Source of the DNA: Stachybotrys elegans
Lineage: Eukaryota; Ascomycota; Sordariomycetes; Hypocreales; Stachybotryaceae
Length of the DNA: 64,000 nt
Direction: 5' to 3'
Assembly: GCA_020746835.1 (NCBI GenBank)
Contig: JAGPNK010000023.1
Coordinates: forward strand, 186,001-250,000
The position numbers and the translations under genes are program-made. Positions 12,231 through 24,147 of the stretch are shown here, piece by piece; position 1 is the first letter of the stretch, and the number at the start of each line of letters is the position of its first letter. The notes under the pieces are model-generated. The model saw only the letters and a program-made list of their open reading frames with translations, was not told the DNA's origin and searched no databases.

Positions 12231-13283
12231 TTAGATGCGACCCGAACGTTCACAAGAAGGCACCGAGTGACGTCGGTCGAATTGCTGGTCGTGGCATACT
12301 ACCGGCGCAAACTTCATCACGTCCTCCGCAAGCTCGATGTCGTCTATCTTCATCCACGACCCGGTGGCCGCCGACGATCCCAGCCTCCCTGGCGAGGACG
12401 GGACCTCGGGGATCGCGCATGACGGCAGCCTCTGCCGCCGCGGGATATCTGTGGCCGCACTGGACCCGTGGTGTCCGCGGGGCGTCGAGGACTTCTGCCG
12501 CCGCACGATGCGCAGGGCGCCGTAGATATTCGGCGCGTTGGAGACAAAGGTTGATACGGCAATCTGGACAGATGCCCACACAGAGCGGGTCGCCTGGGAC
12601 GAGCTGGTGCTGAAGATGAGCACGACGCGTACGATGGTGACGACGATGCAAAAGGTACCCAGCGTAAACACGCAGTACAGGCGCAGGTGTTGAAAGAGCG
12701 TGCGCTTCTGTAGGGTGACAATGGGAAAGGAGATGACGAGCAGCATTATATCGATAACAATGTTGCTGAGCCCTTGGAGGAGAAGCTGGCCATATGCGCG
12801 TACGCACTGGCCCGGATGCGGGTCAATCTGCCAGTAGAGGTCGATAGGGCGGCATTCAAGTAATGTGGCGATGATAGTGCCGACAAAAGTGGCGGCGAGC
12901 AGAATCCAGGTTGCGCGGATGAGATAGGCGATGGCGGTGATGCCCGAGAGTATACGCCGGTAGAAGAGGAGGAGGATGGACATCTGCAGCCAGAGGATGG
13001 CGGCGAGGACAATACGGGCGATTAGCACGAGGATGCTACCTGTGCGGACCAGACCCGGATCATAGATGGTCAGATTGCCATCGAGGACGAGATTGGTCGT
13101 GCCAAAGGTGAGGTAGTAGTGGTTGATGACGATGCGGGCAATAATGAACACGATAGAGAGAACAACCAGCACGAAGCTCGTGTCGCGCTCCTTGCCCTGC
13201 CATATTGTCGTTGCCGCACGAAGAATGACGATTAAGAGCGAGATAGTCGCACAGCTAAAGTTGGCAGCCACGGCGTCAGACAT
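12231..13283 (-). CDS. Pth11-like / rhodopsin-domain integral membrane protein
   Basis: Intronless 350-residue protein with seven hydrophobic segments between about residues 8 and 255, then a hydrophilic tail of about 90 residues rich in Ser, Arg and Pro. The loop with C-R-P-I-D-L-Y-W and C-V-R-A-Y-G-Q matches the conserved extracellular-loop cysteine pattern of fungal rhodopsin-domain proteins, as do S-N-I-V-I-D-I-M-L-L-V-I-S-F-P-I and N-A-P-N-I-Y-G-A-L-R near the last helix. No CFEM domain precedes it, unlike the receptor at 0.3-2.1 kb. Likely a plasma-membrane sensor; ligand unknown. The start is the only ATG placing the first helix at the N-terminus. Confidence 0.75.
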   Translation of the reverse strand: MSDAVAANFSCATISLLIVILRAATTIWQGKERDTSFVLVVLSIVFIIARIVINHYYLTFGTTNLVLDGNLTIYDPGLVRTGSILVLIARIVLAAILWLQMSILLLFYRRILSGITAIAYLIRATWILLAATFVGTIIATLLECRPIDLYWQIDPHPGQCVRAYGQLLLQGLSNIVIDIMLLVISFPIVTLQKRTLFQHLRLYCVFTLGTFCIVVTIVRVVLIFSTSSSQATRSVWASVQIAVSTFVSNAPNIYGALRIVRRQKSSTPRGHHGSSAATDIPRRQRLPSCAIPEVPSSPGRLGSSAATGSWMKIDDIELAEDVMKFAPVVCHDQQFDRRHSVPSCERSGRI

Positions 13284-14574
13284 GCTGGGCCGCTACGCCT
13301 ATGGAGGGACTCTTTTGAGGAAAGTTTACTTGGTGAGAATCGCGGTCAATGAGTCTGTCAGGGAGAGCATAACCAGGCTTGAGATGATGGTGTTATTCCG
13401 GATGCTCCTCTGGCAGCCGATATCAATTGGGCCAGCCGGCAGATATCTTCTACATCACCTTTGCACATCGATAGTTCAGAAAGATGCTGCTGGAAAGGTT
13501 GAAGAATGGTAGGGGGTGGCTTGTTGAAGAGTGGAAACGGGTGGGGATAAATCCGGGGAAGTGGCATAGGGTGACAGGTACATGAGTCGAACTGATGGTC
13601 TGGGGTTACCTTTTTCGTCACAAAATTGGCACTAGGCATGAGGACTGGTGATGGTGCTGACCGTAGGTCAGTCGAAGTGTATGACCTCTTACTCGCGCAG
13701 CCAATGCGAGCAGGGGGCGTAGGAGGCCCGATTACAGGGGAATCCTACATTCAAAGACTGTCAATCATGCCTTAGGGAATCAAGGCAAGCCATTTGGCAA
13801 CCTACGAGTAGCCCCATGCCAAAGCTTAAATGGCACATGTGCCTTCGAGAATGACTATTGCACTTCCGCAGCCGAGCTGAGCATTGCAACGGCATGAAAT
13901 ATGGAAACATAATGTGGCTGAGTCAGTCGGTCTTAGCTGACAATGTCGGGCCCCGTGCGTGACAAGATCACCAGTCACGGCCACTCGCACTCGCACTGGC
14001 TGGTACTGTGGCTTGAGTTTGTGGCGCTCATCGCGCTTGTCGAAGTCCAAGCAGATGTGTAGAGGGTGGACGACAACACTCACCTAACCGAGCTGAACCA
14101 ATGTCAGACCACTATGGGAAGAGGCGTCCCGCGACGAATCTTGGCAGGGTGCCCTTACTAATTACGTGTTGGAAGCTGCATAATGCCCAACTCCGCACTT
14201 GCCTATGCGAGGCATGAATGAATCGCGGGCTTGTGTGCCTCTCACCCTTTGCCAAGGCAAGATCCAGCCTGCATGGATTTTTTGAAAGACGCTCACATTG
14301 CGGGGGTAGGTTTGGTCTTAGATACCTGCCAAGAATAGCTGATTCTGGCCTAGATTGCTATTGTCTCTTCCTCTTCAAGCAAGCACTTGGATCGAGCTTC
14401 TCGGTTGGTCAGCAAGCTGATGTAGAAAGGGCGCCACAGGGGCTATCGCACCCCACGAATGGAAGCTCCTGGGTGCTTGGCTTGGAGCAAGATAGGCGTT
14501 AGTGTGCGCCAGGGAAGCTGCCATAGATGCCTAGCCTTAGGCGCCCCTGCTTGCCAGACTAAATAGTCTCCCTA
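13284..14574. other. intergenic region, no confident gene
   Basis: About 1.3 kb. A 94-codon plus-strand frame (14218-14502) has no recognised homology and may be an upstream relic of the ankyrin gene. Confidence 0.45.
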
Positions 14575-14586
14575 GTGTACGCCGAG

Positions 14587-15630
14587 ATGATGTGCCTGTC
14601 TACTGGGGATCCCGGTCTTGGAGGGGAGATGGGGCAGTCCCGGGTCTGTGGTCGTATGTTGGTTGTTCCATTTCGCGTGCTTAGGTTTGGTCACGGAGAT
14701 ATTGTCAAAGCTCTTCTCGCGGCTGAGGCTGATGTCAAAATAAATGACAAGAACCTGCTGTTGGCGTGGGCAGCTATAAAGGGGCCAGAAATTGTAAATA
14801 TCCTAATCGAGCACGGATGCGGGTTTGAGCTGAAGGACTATGGAGAAACAGTGCTCTCGGTTTCGTCACGGTCAGGGAAACCCAAGGTAGTCGAGATATT
14901 TCTCGATAGAGGTGCAGATGTTGAAGGTAAAGACAAGGACGGAAGGTCACCGCTTTCGTTGGCAAGCACGGTAGGAGTCGCCAAAGTACTGATCAGTGCC
15001 GGGGCTGATGTCAACTCCGAGGACAATTATGGTCGCTCGCCCTTGTTCTGGGCGACTGATATTGAGATGGTGAGGGCACTCCTCGATGCCAAAGCCAATG
15101 TCAACTCGGGACAGGGCGCTGGCCGGGCGCCCCTTATTACCGCGGTGAAGCAGCAACATCTGGAAAAGGCGCGGTTGCTGCTTCAGGCGGGGGCTGACGT
15201 GAACGGCAGAGATCAGAATTCATGCACTCCCCTGTTGATAGCCTCCAAGGCACAACACCGCCATCTATATCAGGGAATGGTGGAGCTGCTCCTGGATCAT
15301 GGCGCGGATACGGAGGCAGAGGATTTGAAGGGCCTAACGGCGCTCTCATGGGCAGCATGGAACGAGCGAATGGATATTGTAATGATGCTGGTTAACAAAA
15401 GCGCGTCTTTGGCGTCCTTTGTAGGATATAGGCCGGAAACGTTGTGGGAGAGAAGAAGCGTGGTTGGCAGGATGGGCAGGTCGAGGAGGAGGCGGATGGA
15501 AGGCGATTCGGATTCAAATTCAGAGTCGGGAACAGAATCGGACTCGGATTCACCGTGGGATGAACCTAGTGATGGGACCCGTCGTCCGTTGCACCGAGGG
15601 AGACGAAGAGGTCGTCATAAGCGGTCCTAG
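14587..15630 (+). CDS. ankyrin-repeat protein, probably 5' truncated
   Basis: About 347 residues from the first ATG. At least seven ankyrin units are visible (for example H-G-D-I-V-K-A-L-L, D-G-R-S-P-L-S-L-A-S, N-Y-G-R-S-P-L-F-W-A-T, L-T-A-L-S-W-A-A), ending in a basic and acidic low-complexity tail with S-D-S-N-S-E-S-G and an Arg-rich end. Units three and four lack part of the first helix. In fungi such arrays usually sit at the C-terminus of large NACHT or HET proteins. The first repeat begins abruptly about 35 codons after the ATG, with no domain ahead of it, so I infer a truncated or shortened gene. Whether it is expressed cannot be told. Confidence 0.6.
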   Translation: MMCLSTGDPGLGGEMGQSRVCGRMLVVPFRVLRFGHGDIVKALLAAEADVKINDKNLLLAWAAIKGPEIVNILIEHGCGFELKDYGETVLSVSSRSGKPKVVEIFLDRGADVEGKDKDGRSPLSLASTVGVAKVLISAGADVNSEDNYGRSPLFWATDIEMVRALLDAKANVNSGQGAGRAPLITAVKQQHLEKARLLLQAGADVNGRDQNSCTPLLIASKAQHRHLYQGMVELLLDHGADTEAEDLKGLTALSWAAWNERMDIVMMLVNKSASLASFVGYRPETLWERRSVVGRMGRSRRRRMEGDSDSNSESGTESDSDSPWDEPSDGTRRPLHRGRRRGRHKRS

Positions 15631-17111
15631 CATCAACATTGCTTTTGGCCAATGAGTTGATGAGTGGAACCTAGTTTACATATGTGGGGGAATAAAGGCA
15701 AAAGAAGAAGTCATCTCAATGATTGTTTGACTAATAAAGGCAAACCTGGACTTAGTGTTAAAAGATGGTAGGAGATTTTGTAGGGAGAGTAACAGTTAAA
15801 GCTTGGTCAGTTCAGGAAAGATATGATGCCCCCCCCTCTCTTTTTGAGTATTGATATTGGCACAGTGACTTTGGATAAATGGACAGCAGTAGTGGTCAAA
15901 TTAACAAAGGTACAGTATATGAGGGGGCTGTAATAATCCATGGGCACCCTAGGCTTCCGGTGGCCACGATCCCGACCTTCGCCGGCAGCCCGGAACCTAA
16001 CCTTCGCAACCATGACGATGACCTTCGCTAGCAGCTATGATCCTGACCTTCGTTTAGCTCCCCCAGTACACTGTCCTGATATAAATTCAGGCCCTCTGTT
16101 CATGAGGCGTCACTGTTCTGGGTTTTTACATCCCGCGGCGGCCCTTGGTGAACCACACCAGGTTGTTATTTGGGCTACTGCTCGATAGAAGGCTATGCGT
16201 GTTGGGAGAGTTCTTGGAATCCGCTCAGGGGAAGATAGAACAAGTGTAATTAGATTGAAATTACGGCAGCGCCGAGTTTCAAAATTTTCACATTTGTCAA
16301 GTATTGGTATCAAGAGTACCACGTCGCAACCCCAAGCACACGCTCATCCTCCCACACTCGCATGTCCCAGCTCCTGTCCAATATATCATCTTCCAATCAC
16401 CATTGCCCTCGTTTTGGCAGCGGACGGCGAGACGTCTACCCCAGGGTAAGGCCGGAAGCGATCGTTAGCACATGGTGGAAGGCGTTTGACGCCGACTCGC
16501 CCTCATAGGTGGTGACGACTTTTCTTCGGATGCAGTCGATTCGTGGTGTTGGCTGGAGCGTGGCAATGGGAGTCAGTCGTTGTCAAAAAGAGTGAGAAGG
16601 ACCATTACGACAAATTTTCCTCGATCCTCGGCCGTAACTCAGAAAGCGTCTGTCTCCCGCGTCGACGGTCACCCGAGCTTGCCCTGTCTATCACCGGCCC
16701 TCATTCCAGGAGCTGACGAGATGTCAAAGTTACAACGGTAAAGACCAGGCTTTGCCGTGCCTTATGAACCCAGGCGGTGTTATAGTGTCAGTTAAAAGGC
16801 GTGGCAATGCTTCTCCAGGACTAGGGCCTCTAATACATGGAAAGAGGGCATAGGGATATATAAATTTCTTACCATGCCTCCCAGTCGTTGGCATGTCTGC
16901 AATCTGTAGTTTCTTGACCATAAGAATCCTTTCTGCATAATATCGGCTGCTCACAGTATTCGGCGGTGTAGTAGTCATAGAATCTTTTACGTTGAAGCCT
17001 CCCGCTTGTCGGTCGATCTGCGCACTGGTGAGTTATGACATATACAGTGTGGGTTCCTGTGCGACTAAAGGGTCCCAAATATCAAGTCGTATCATTTAGC
17101 CTTCCGTAATG
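15631..17111. other. intergenic region with a short degenerate repeat
   Basis: About 1.5 kb without a gene. At roughly 15970-16055 the string ACCTTCG occurs four times at 22-30 bp spacing in similar context, a small degenerate tandem array. No function is suggested. Confidence 0.45.
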
Positions 17112-19314
17112 CTAAATAAAATCAAGTTGTTGTAGCTTCGCAGATAGACCTCCGTGCATCATCCCATGAATATAACTTTCGCCCATCATAGTGTGCCGCC
17201 CGCCGATTTGTCTCAGTATCGTAGGCACGTTGAGCCCAGGAAGCAGAAACACGGTCATGTTCCCGAACACTGCTGTGGGTGGCCCCCAACTTGCCTCCAG
17301 CAGTCACAAAGAGATATTTCGGAACGTAAAAGGTTACAGACCACATCGTTGATGTCTCCAGTTCGCCCATACTCAGCGTGATACGCTTGGCAACCTCGAT
17401 GCATTGTTCCAGGCCTCAAGGTTTTCGTGATTACTGCCTGACTTCTGGAAGAGCTCGTCGTTTTCGATCCAGTCATCCGAGTCTATCAGACCCTCGACTT
17501 ACGGCAATTTCCCCGATAGTTGAAGCACAAGTGTATGCATTTCCAGATACTGCCTCACTTGTGATTCTCGATTAGGTAGACCGTAGAATGCGCGCAGTTT
17601 GTCGTACGGGCAATTCCCAATCCCGCAGTTTTTGCCAATATCATGCAACACAATGTCGTTTAAGATTGTGTGGGCAGTGTTTGAAAAGTGCGTAATCAGT
17701 TCTTCCTTTGTCGAGCGTCGGGGATAGCTATACTCCCAGAGGTTCATCACCAAGGTGCGCGAAAGAACCTTAAACGGGTCTTGAAGTGTGTCGGTCCAGT
17801 CACTGTAACATACGCCGCTTCCTGTTAACTTGTACATTGTCCACCACTGACGGATCTTCGAAACGATCCGTGGTACTCGTATTCGAGATAACTCGGGGAA
17901 ATAAGACATCGCGGGCAACTTGTGAAACCATCTGAAATTGTCGATTTCAAACGTTGCTACTACCTGGTGAACCCCCATGCCCGAGCAGCTCAGCACATGT
18001 GCAAGAACTCGGGGAATGGTGGGCTCGAGGCCAGCGCTGGCGGAGAATGATATAGGCCCTTGGGACAATCTTGTATAATCAGCACTCAGGTCCGGGAGGG
18101 GAGCCCTTGCATTATCGTCTTGGACTCCTTCATAGCAAGCCATCCCAGGCCTAAGAACCTTGAATCATCATATGTGCCGCCTCAATAGACATCTCTAGGT
18201 GCTTTGGAGTAATCATCAACCCCAGTTGTCCTTGGAATTCCTTGACAATTTCCAAGAAGCGTACATTTTGTCGCGAGGGGCGGAGCAGGTAGTTGTACGG
18301 AATGACTGAAACGAGTATAGAGCATCGTTTCAGGGCCCTAGCCCATCCAAGGCAGGCAACCCATCTGCTGCATCGGATCCGTTAAAGCCCGGGCTCCGGC
18401 AATAATCTGCGTCCAGGTGTACAAGGTGAGCTTTCAGAGTCAAGATGGCCTGCATGTTGGCCATGGTCAACCCACAGGGCTCTCGCAAAGATGGTATCCT
18501 TGGGTAGGTCGGCATAGTCGCCAACAGGAAGAACCTTGATCATGGTAGCGAATTGTGCCCAGGCTCCGTATCTATGGAGATCAACCATGAGCTGTGGTAA
18601 GCTTTGGGCAAAAAGAGTTTGCAATCCGTACATGTACGTGTTTCTGGAGCGCACCCACTCCTGTACAATCCAGGCCCGCTTCAAGTATCGCGTTGATATT
18701 GGCTGAAAACACCAAGCAGAAATTCTCGATCGAGTGCTCCGTCGAGGTCTGCTCGATCTGCCCAGTTGGGTAGCATGAGGCCGCGTCTTAGCAGGGAAGT
18801 GCTTTGCTTGACAAGCTGTCCTCGCTACCTATCCACATGATCGTAGCTGAGCACAGGAGTAAATGCGGTCCATTATTCGGACATGCTGATTACATTCTTG
18901 TATGTTCCTGGTTGATGCAAATGGAATCAATCTAGATAGGAAGCCACGTCAATCCAGGGAGCAGGTGCTCCAGCTGGCCACGGCTCAGGTGATTGCGAAT
19001 GGAGATCAAAGCAATATACAAGTTGGAGGTCACTGCGGCTGGTTCTCGTCGCAGTCGATTCCGAATGCTGGGCCATGCTAATCTTCCGCACTTGCGACAT
19101 TTGGACTCTCGTAAACACCCAGGGGGTCGCCCCAAGTGTGGGATAGAGACAGGTACTCTGGCTTCGCGTCGAGATCCTGCGTCGTGATGGAGCAGCGGAT
19201 GGGCTCGAATGGGTGGTCTTTTCTTCGTAAAGGATAGAGTTTTAGATAGAGTTTTATAACTCGTATCGATGACGCAGTTGGAAGCGGCTGATAGACCAAA
19301 ACCTTCCTCGGCAT
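17112..19314 (-). pseudogene. decayed HET-domain gene
   Basis: Pieces of a HET incompatibility protein lie in order on the minus strand but in different frames: the N-terminus V-Y-Q-P-L-P and the L-S-L-S-H-T-W-G-D-P motif (about 19.3-19.1 kb), I-D-S-I-C-I-N-Q-E after an in-frame stop (about 18.93 kb), M-W-I-G-S-E-D, then K-R-A-W-I-V-Q-E-W (about 18.67 kb), a long frame at 18143-17499, and the C-terminal G-E-S-Y-I-H-G-M-M segment ending at TAG 17112. At least four frame changes and one stop separate them, and introns do not account for all of these. The order is intact, so this is a whole gene that decayed in place. A second HET gene at 51.0 kb is intact. Confidence 0.72.
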
Positions 19315-19479
19315 GGGATACAAAAGTGGTTGTATGATTGGAAGGCTGCCTGATTTTACAGCTAGGCAATTGCGTCCCAGTTGTTTATACGTCCACTGGA
19401 CTAGATGGACATTAGTAGGGATCGCCACAGTGTAGTTCTTGTTACCTTTTCTGCATAGATTATTACCAGGTGCTGATGA

Positions 19480-21509
19480 ATTACTTTCATGCGTGAAATG
19501 AAAATTCTGCAGGTCCTTCAAGTTCTCTGATGTAACGCTCGGACGGATCCTTCCAAAGCCTGAGTAATGCGCGCTGGTTAATCGTAGATTCGTCTGACCA
19601 TCCTCTGGTTGCTCAAGTGCCCACACAAGGGAAGCTTCCGAACAACGACTTCGTAGGTCGGAACCCGAGTATCCAAAGGTTCTTTGCGCGAGCAGCTCGA
19701 CGTCTACAGTTGTTCGAGGTCTCTCTCGTTTAAGAAAAGCCCAAGGATTTTGGCTCGTAACTCGACGCTTGGTAAGCCGAGGTAGTATTTTGCGGCAGTC
19801 GACGCAGAAAGGCATCGTTAAGATCCATCGGACGATTTGTGGCAACCAGAACAAACGGTGTGTTGTCACTGTTTTTGGCTAGGCCATCCATTTCAGAGAC
19901 AAATTGCGTGATGGATGCTCGCTCCCAGCTCCCATCGCTGTTTGTGCGACGCCGGAACCCGGAATCGGCCTCGTTGATAAAGATGACACAGGGAGAGAGC
20001 TTTCTCGCCAACGTGAATGCTGCTTGAATCAACTTCTCGCTGTCTTCGACCCAACTTGATGTGAGGGCACACAAGCATCTTGATCGTTTCCTTAGAATCG
20101 TCGTCGAGGATGACGTCGCCATATGTTACCGTGAGCTCGTCTGCATTAGTTAGTCATACCCTGGTTGGGTAGCCAGAAGAGTTACCTGGATTGGCGAGCT
20201 TTGAGAGTAGCGTGTCCTCGTATTCGTTGGTGTTGTTCTGGACCTGTTTAATCTTTTCTACCCAAGGGCTTGTGGAGGACTCGTCTTGTAGTCGCTTGAT
20301 CCGTGCCACGACGGTGCTGACATCTTCAAAGTTGATGTAGGGGTAGAGACAGGCCCGACCGACTGATTCACAGCCTGCAATAATTCATCTACAGCCCAGA
20401 TCGACTCGTTCAAAAGTCCTCCCACATCTCCGTCGCCCAACGCACCGAGCAGTCGTGCCAGACCATCGGGGTTTCCCGGCAGCAATCTTGCACGAAGCAA
20501 ATATTTCAGTCTTCGGACATTGGTTGTGAACGGTTCAGTATTATCATTTTCATCTCTTTTGTAGGTGGGACGAACTAAAAAGATCTCGGCTGGGTTTAGT
20601 TTGAGCTTGCGACGAATCCTGCCTCCATTTCAGGAGCGGTTCTGGTACATGTCTTTTTCGCAGCAGCTTGGCGACTTGTGCTGAGATGTGTCGAGCGTGA
20701 CAACGATACGCGTCTTGGTTCCGGCTTCACGAAGTCGGATGGCGGCATCTCTGAGCCTGCCCCAAATTCTTGCATGTTGGCGGCTGTCCATGTCGTCGTA
20801 GATTTTGTCGGCAAATGTATGGTGTAAATGTATGAGAACTCTCGTCGCCGATCGCGAGGCCGTTGAACGTTGAAGGGTTTGTCGAGATGGGGGCCAATAG
20901 TGAGTCGTAGACAGCCTTGTTGCGGTCACGAGGTCCGTCTGATACTCTTTTGTTGCTCCTGACTCCGAAATACTGAAGAAGCGGTCCTAGGATGACACTC
21001 GGATGGGGTTTTGGATGCTTCGAGTCGTGCGCCCAAACACGTTGCCTCTCTCTATCTATCTGCAGAAACGCGGAGGCGATGGCTTTCATGGTGACCATGT
21101 CAAGAGAGATTGTATGAGCGCCAATCTCTTTGGAGACATTCAGCACAAGACCCCTGAAGAAGGCGGAAGCATCTTTGCAGTTGGACCGAAACAAGACAGC
21201 TAGCTTTATTTCCGGACTCGGATTGCGCATCAGAAGCGACAGGACAGAATCTCTCGCACTCTCGTAAGTATCTCTTGAAAGCGCAAAGCTAGGGCTGAAG
21301 CCTTTCTGGTTCGGTGATTGGGTCGCGGACTGGTCATCTTTTTGCTGGCCCTTGGGAGAATAGCAGTACTCAACTAGCTTGAGCGAGTGAGCAGAAAGAG
21401 GAAGAGCATCATATAGATGAACATTAGTTTTCAAGAACCAGTCTGGAAGCTGGTAACCAGACCAGCTCTGCTCTGGTTTGGCCATTTCTTGGCTGTTGCT
21501 TGGGGCCAT
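19480..21509 (-). pseudogene. relic of an AAA+ ATPase gene lacking Walker A
   Basis: Resembles fungal mitochondrial/ATAD1-like AAA proteins. The N-terminal region (21509-20727) begins with ATG. Further pieces follow in shifted frames (H-H-T-F-A-D-K-I-Y-D-D-M, then R-R-L-K-Y-L-L-R-A). The ATPase core reads S-S-W-V-E-D-S-E-K-L-I-Q-A-A-F-T-L-A-R, Walker-B-like C-V-I-F-I-N-E-A-D-S (Asn where Asp is normal), then V-A-T-N-R-P-M-D-L-N-D and the sensor-2 block G-Y-S-G-S-D-L. Between G-D-V-I-L-D-D-D-S-K-E-T-I-K and the Walker B segment, where G-P-P-G-T-G-K-T should lie, sequence for roughly 80 residues is missing. The last AAA piece shares an open frame with the HET N-terminus downstream. Confidence 0.7.
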
Positions 21510-21609
21510 ATTGCCGTCGGATACTCTAGTCGAAAGGCCGCCAGACTATGTACGAGGCATGGATTTATACTTCAGTCTGCTGTGGCTGTGCAATTACTGA
21601 TCACTCCAA

Positions 21610-21727
21610 TCGAATTTTCTAACCAATTATTATCTATTGATTTGATATCGTCTTTATCATCAGAGGGGGCCTCCTCGAAGTCACGGGTCTGTATCCCATT
21701 CGGGCACACGAACGGGAAATCCCACAT
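21610..21727 (+). repeat. dispersed repeat A, copy 1
   Basis: Nearly identical over about 115 bp to 60250-60368, sharing TTATCATCAGAGGGGGCC and CACACGAACGGGAAATCCCA. Weaker copies lie at 22505-22590, 35160-35197 and 53684-53796. Read on the minus strand both good copies stay open with D-F-P-F-V-C-P-N-G-I-Q-T and S-I-D-N-N-W-L-E-N, so this may derive from a coding segment of a mobile element. No terminal repeats were recognised. Confidence 0.7.
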
Positions 21728-22280
21728 TACTGATCACTCGTTTCGGTATCACATGTGCTTCTTTCTAACCGTTGTGGCAGTCCAACTGCAGCCCCGCCCA
21801 GTTATACCGCATCTTCTCTTCCATCACAGGGTCCAACCCACAAGCGAAAGGGTGGCAAAGTGTAGGGCATACGGGCAAGGCGTTGTTGGCTAAGCCTCAG
21901 CAGAGGCAAATGGTGGCGATAGCCTGGCTTTACACATGAGGATAGGCTGGTAACCTGACAATGACTGTCTACGCAATCTATAGCTGGTCAAATACCCTTC
22001 CGAGCCTGTAGAACAGAATTTCTTTATCACAATAAAGCCCTTTATAACAGCTGTACTATCGTGAGCCCAGTCTTAGGACTTCCGCCGGCATCCCAACCTC
22101 GGCACATCACTTTCGACAACAGAACTTCAACCAGCCTCATCAGAACACACGAAAGGACCAGAGAATAGGCCAACAGTACATGTGCCGATCAAATTAATAG
22201 CAAGTCCCGACTGCATACGCTTGTACATAGTTGCGGCCGCTGCTCCATTTTGTTCTCTGGCCCAGCCAATGGGTAATTCT

Positions 22281-22345
22281 AACACCCTTTCATTGTTTGA
22301 CTCCATTCTAGTCTTGTGGGCAGCAGGGTAGTCATTATTCTTTGT
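22281..22345 (+). repeat. dispersed repeat B, copy 1
   Basis: Shares the TTGACTCC-ATTCTAGTC-GGGCAGCA pattern with 43110-43205 and, more weakly, 59540-59640. The element type is unknown. Confidence 0.45.
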
Positions 22346-22504
22346 ATACTATTATTCTCCTACACTGCTCTCTGGCTTCGAGCAAAGGGTGGTGTCATCT
22401 GATGATCCCTGGATTATCCTTATCCTGTTGTAAGCGTATTGCTGAATGTCTATCCGTGTACCTCAGGCCCAAGCCTTAACCTCTTGAATTTCTTGCCAAG
22501 TGCC

Positions 22505-22590
22505 ATCTATTAACTTGATATCTTTATCACCGGAGGGTCTCCCAAAGTTGCTGCTCTGATCCCATTGGGGCAGAAGAATTCCAGATCTGT
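22505..22590 (+). repeat. dispersed repeat A, degenerate copy
   Basis: Aligns to repeat A through ATCTATT..TTGATATC, TTTATCA and CTGATCCCATTGGGGCA, with several gaps and mismatches. Confidence 0.5.
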
Positions 22591-22836
22591 TCTTGTACGC
22601 AAGACCAAGGGCCGGAGCTGCAAGGGCCGATGGGCCGTCTTCTAGTAAAAACAGCGCTTGCTTGAGTTAAACAAGTCCAGATCTTCCAGTCCGGAGAGTA
22701 TATTATCTTTGCTTCAGCCACTCCGACATTGTAAAGGACAAAAATAGATCTTGTCCATTGGGGTGCCAGATAATGCGAGCTGAAAGAGGTGGACAGGAAT
22801 CGATGTCTTCTTTCGTACCAGTGATATGAAAATTGG

Positions 22837-23910
22837 CTATTCAATCACTATGTAGATGCGTTCTCGGTTCGCCGCCTCATTTTTCCAAGGCCAATCGGTA
22901 TGTGGAAGAGGTTCTTTATGTAACAATATAACATCCACAGTAGCCCTTACGTTGCTTTGGTACATGTCGAGGTAGCCGACAGCCACGCAATCGCCAATCT
23001 TGACACAGCTGACTTCATTCCGCTCCGTGTGACGATGCCAGAGCACTCTCCTCCAATATACTCGGCATTGACGCGACCCAGCAGGGTGAGACAGTCTTTG
23101 AAATTTCTCATAACACGTACTTTGACCTCTACTTAGCCAGGCTCAAATTGAGCATATGCTTCGGTATCCTCAACCCACTCAAGCCTATCAAACGGCCCGG
23201 TAATCGTATGTTCAGAGTGATTGGGGTCCGTCGGAGAATTCGCGGTCATTGATACCATTCTGCATCCGTTCAAACTTGTGTCGATCCAAACTTTGCCTGT
23301 AGTCGATTGGCGCAAAGGCTGCCCGAAACCTCTTTGTACTCTTCATGAATTTCAGCACACCGAATGTCATTACCCGAGATGAGAGGGTTCCATATCATTC
23401 GAATATGACCATTGTTCCCACAGAGTGACTGGAAGATTCAGAAGAGTCGTTAGTCGCACAGGGATTCTCACTGCGAAAACTCGACACTAGCCTTCTGTTG
23501 GCCAAAAGGTGAGCTGGATTTCGTGTGTCTGAACTCATAGAATGAGTTTTGTTGTCGTTAGAATTCGATGATATCCCCAAGAATGCACTGTTTTGGTTCG
23601 AGCGTTCGCAAGACCAACGGCCTACCCTATATCATGCGGCGAGATCCGACGCGGTCCGCTTCAGCGAACGAGACTTGCAGGGCAGCAAAACGCTGATTGG
23701 CAATCTGGAGCCTCAGTCCCTAATAATGACCAATTTGAACTTGCCTTGACAGTCGGCCGGATGGGTCGCATCATCAAGAGGAGGCATGCTGTGAAATACT
23801 TCAGAGTCTCAATCGCGGAACACAAAATGAGTGCCTGAAATCCGATACCTGAGCAGTTGATCCATATATCGTCGCAGACGACTGTTGTCTGAGCCCAAGC
23901 CACCATCTAG
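22837..23910 (-). other. unassigned region with short frames
   Basis: Several minus-strand frames (for example 23133-23315 and 23661-23906) read like coding sequence (V-W-I-D-T-S-L-N-G-C, and Y-R-I-S-G-T-H-F-V-F-R-D in another frame) but are broken by stops and shifts. I do not recognise the family. Probably another decayed gene. Confidence 0.3.
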
Positions 23911-24147
23911 GCACCGGTCCAAATACCCGTGCCCGTCTTATACGACGTCGTCATTTTCATCAAAATCAACTTGCCAAGGCTTGAGTAATTTGCGAGGGAA
24001 AGCGTTGCGCAAAGATCTTGGTCGAGTGGAGCACATTGGCAGCGACAACTTCGCACTGACCTAGTCAACCGAGTCTTGCTCAATGCTGAAGGTGTTTCTG
24101 TATACGACCGAATGCTTTACTACCTAAAATACTATCTACTGTCTTCT

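Noticed and set aside
11870..12613. Long plus-strand frame of 247 codons
   Set aside because: Arg/Ser/Pro-rich antisense shadow overlapping the minus-strand membrane-protein gene; no hydrophobic core or motif.
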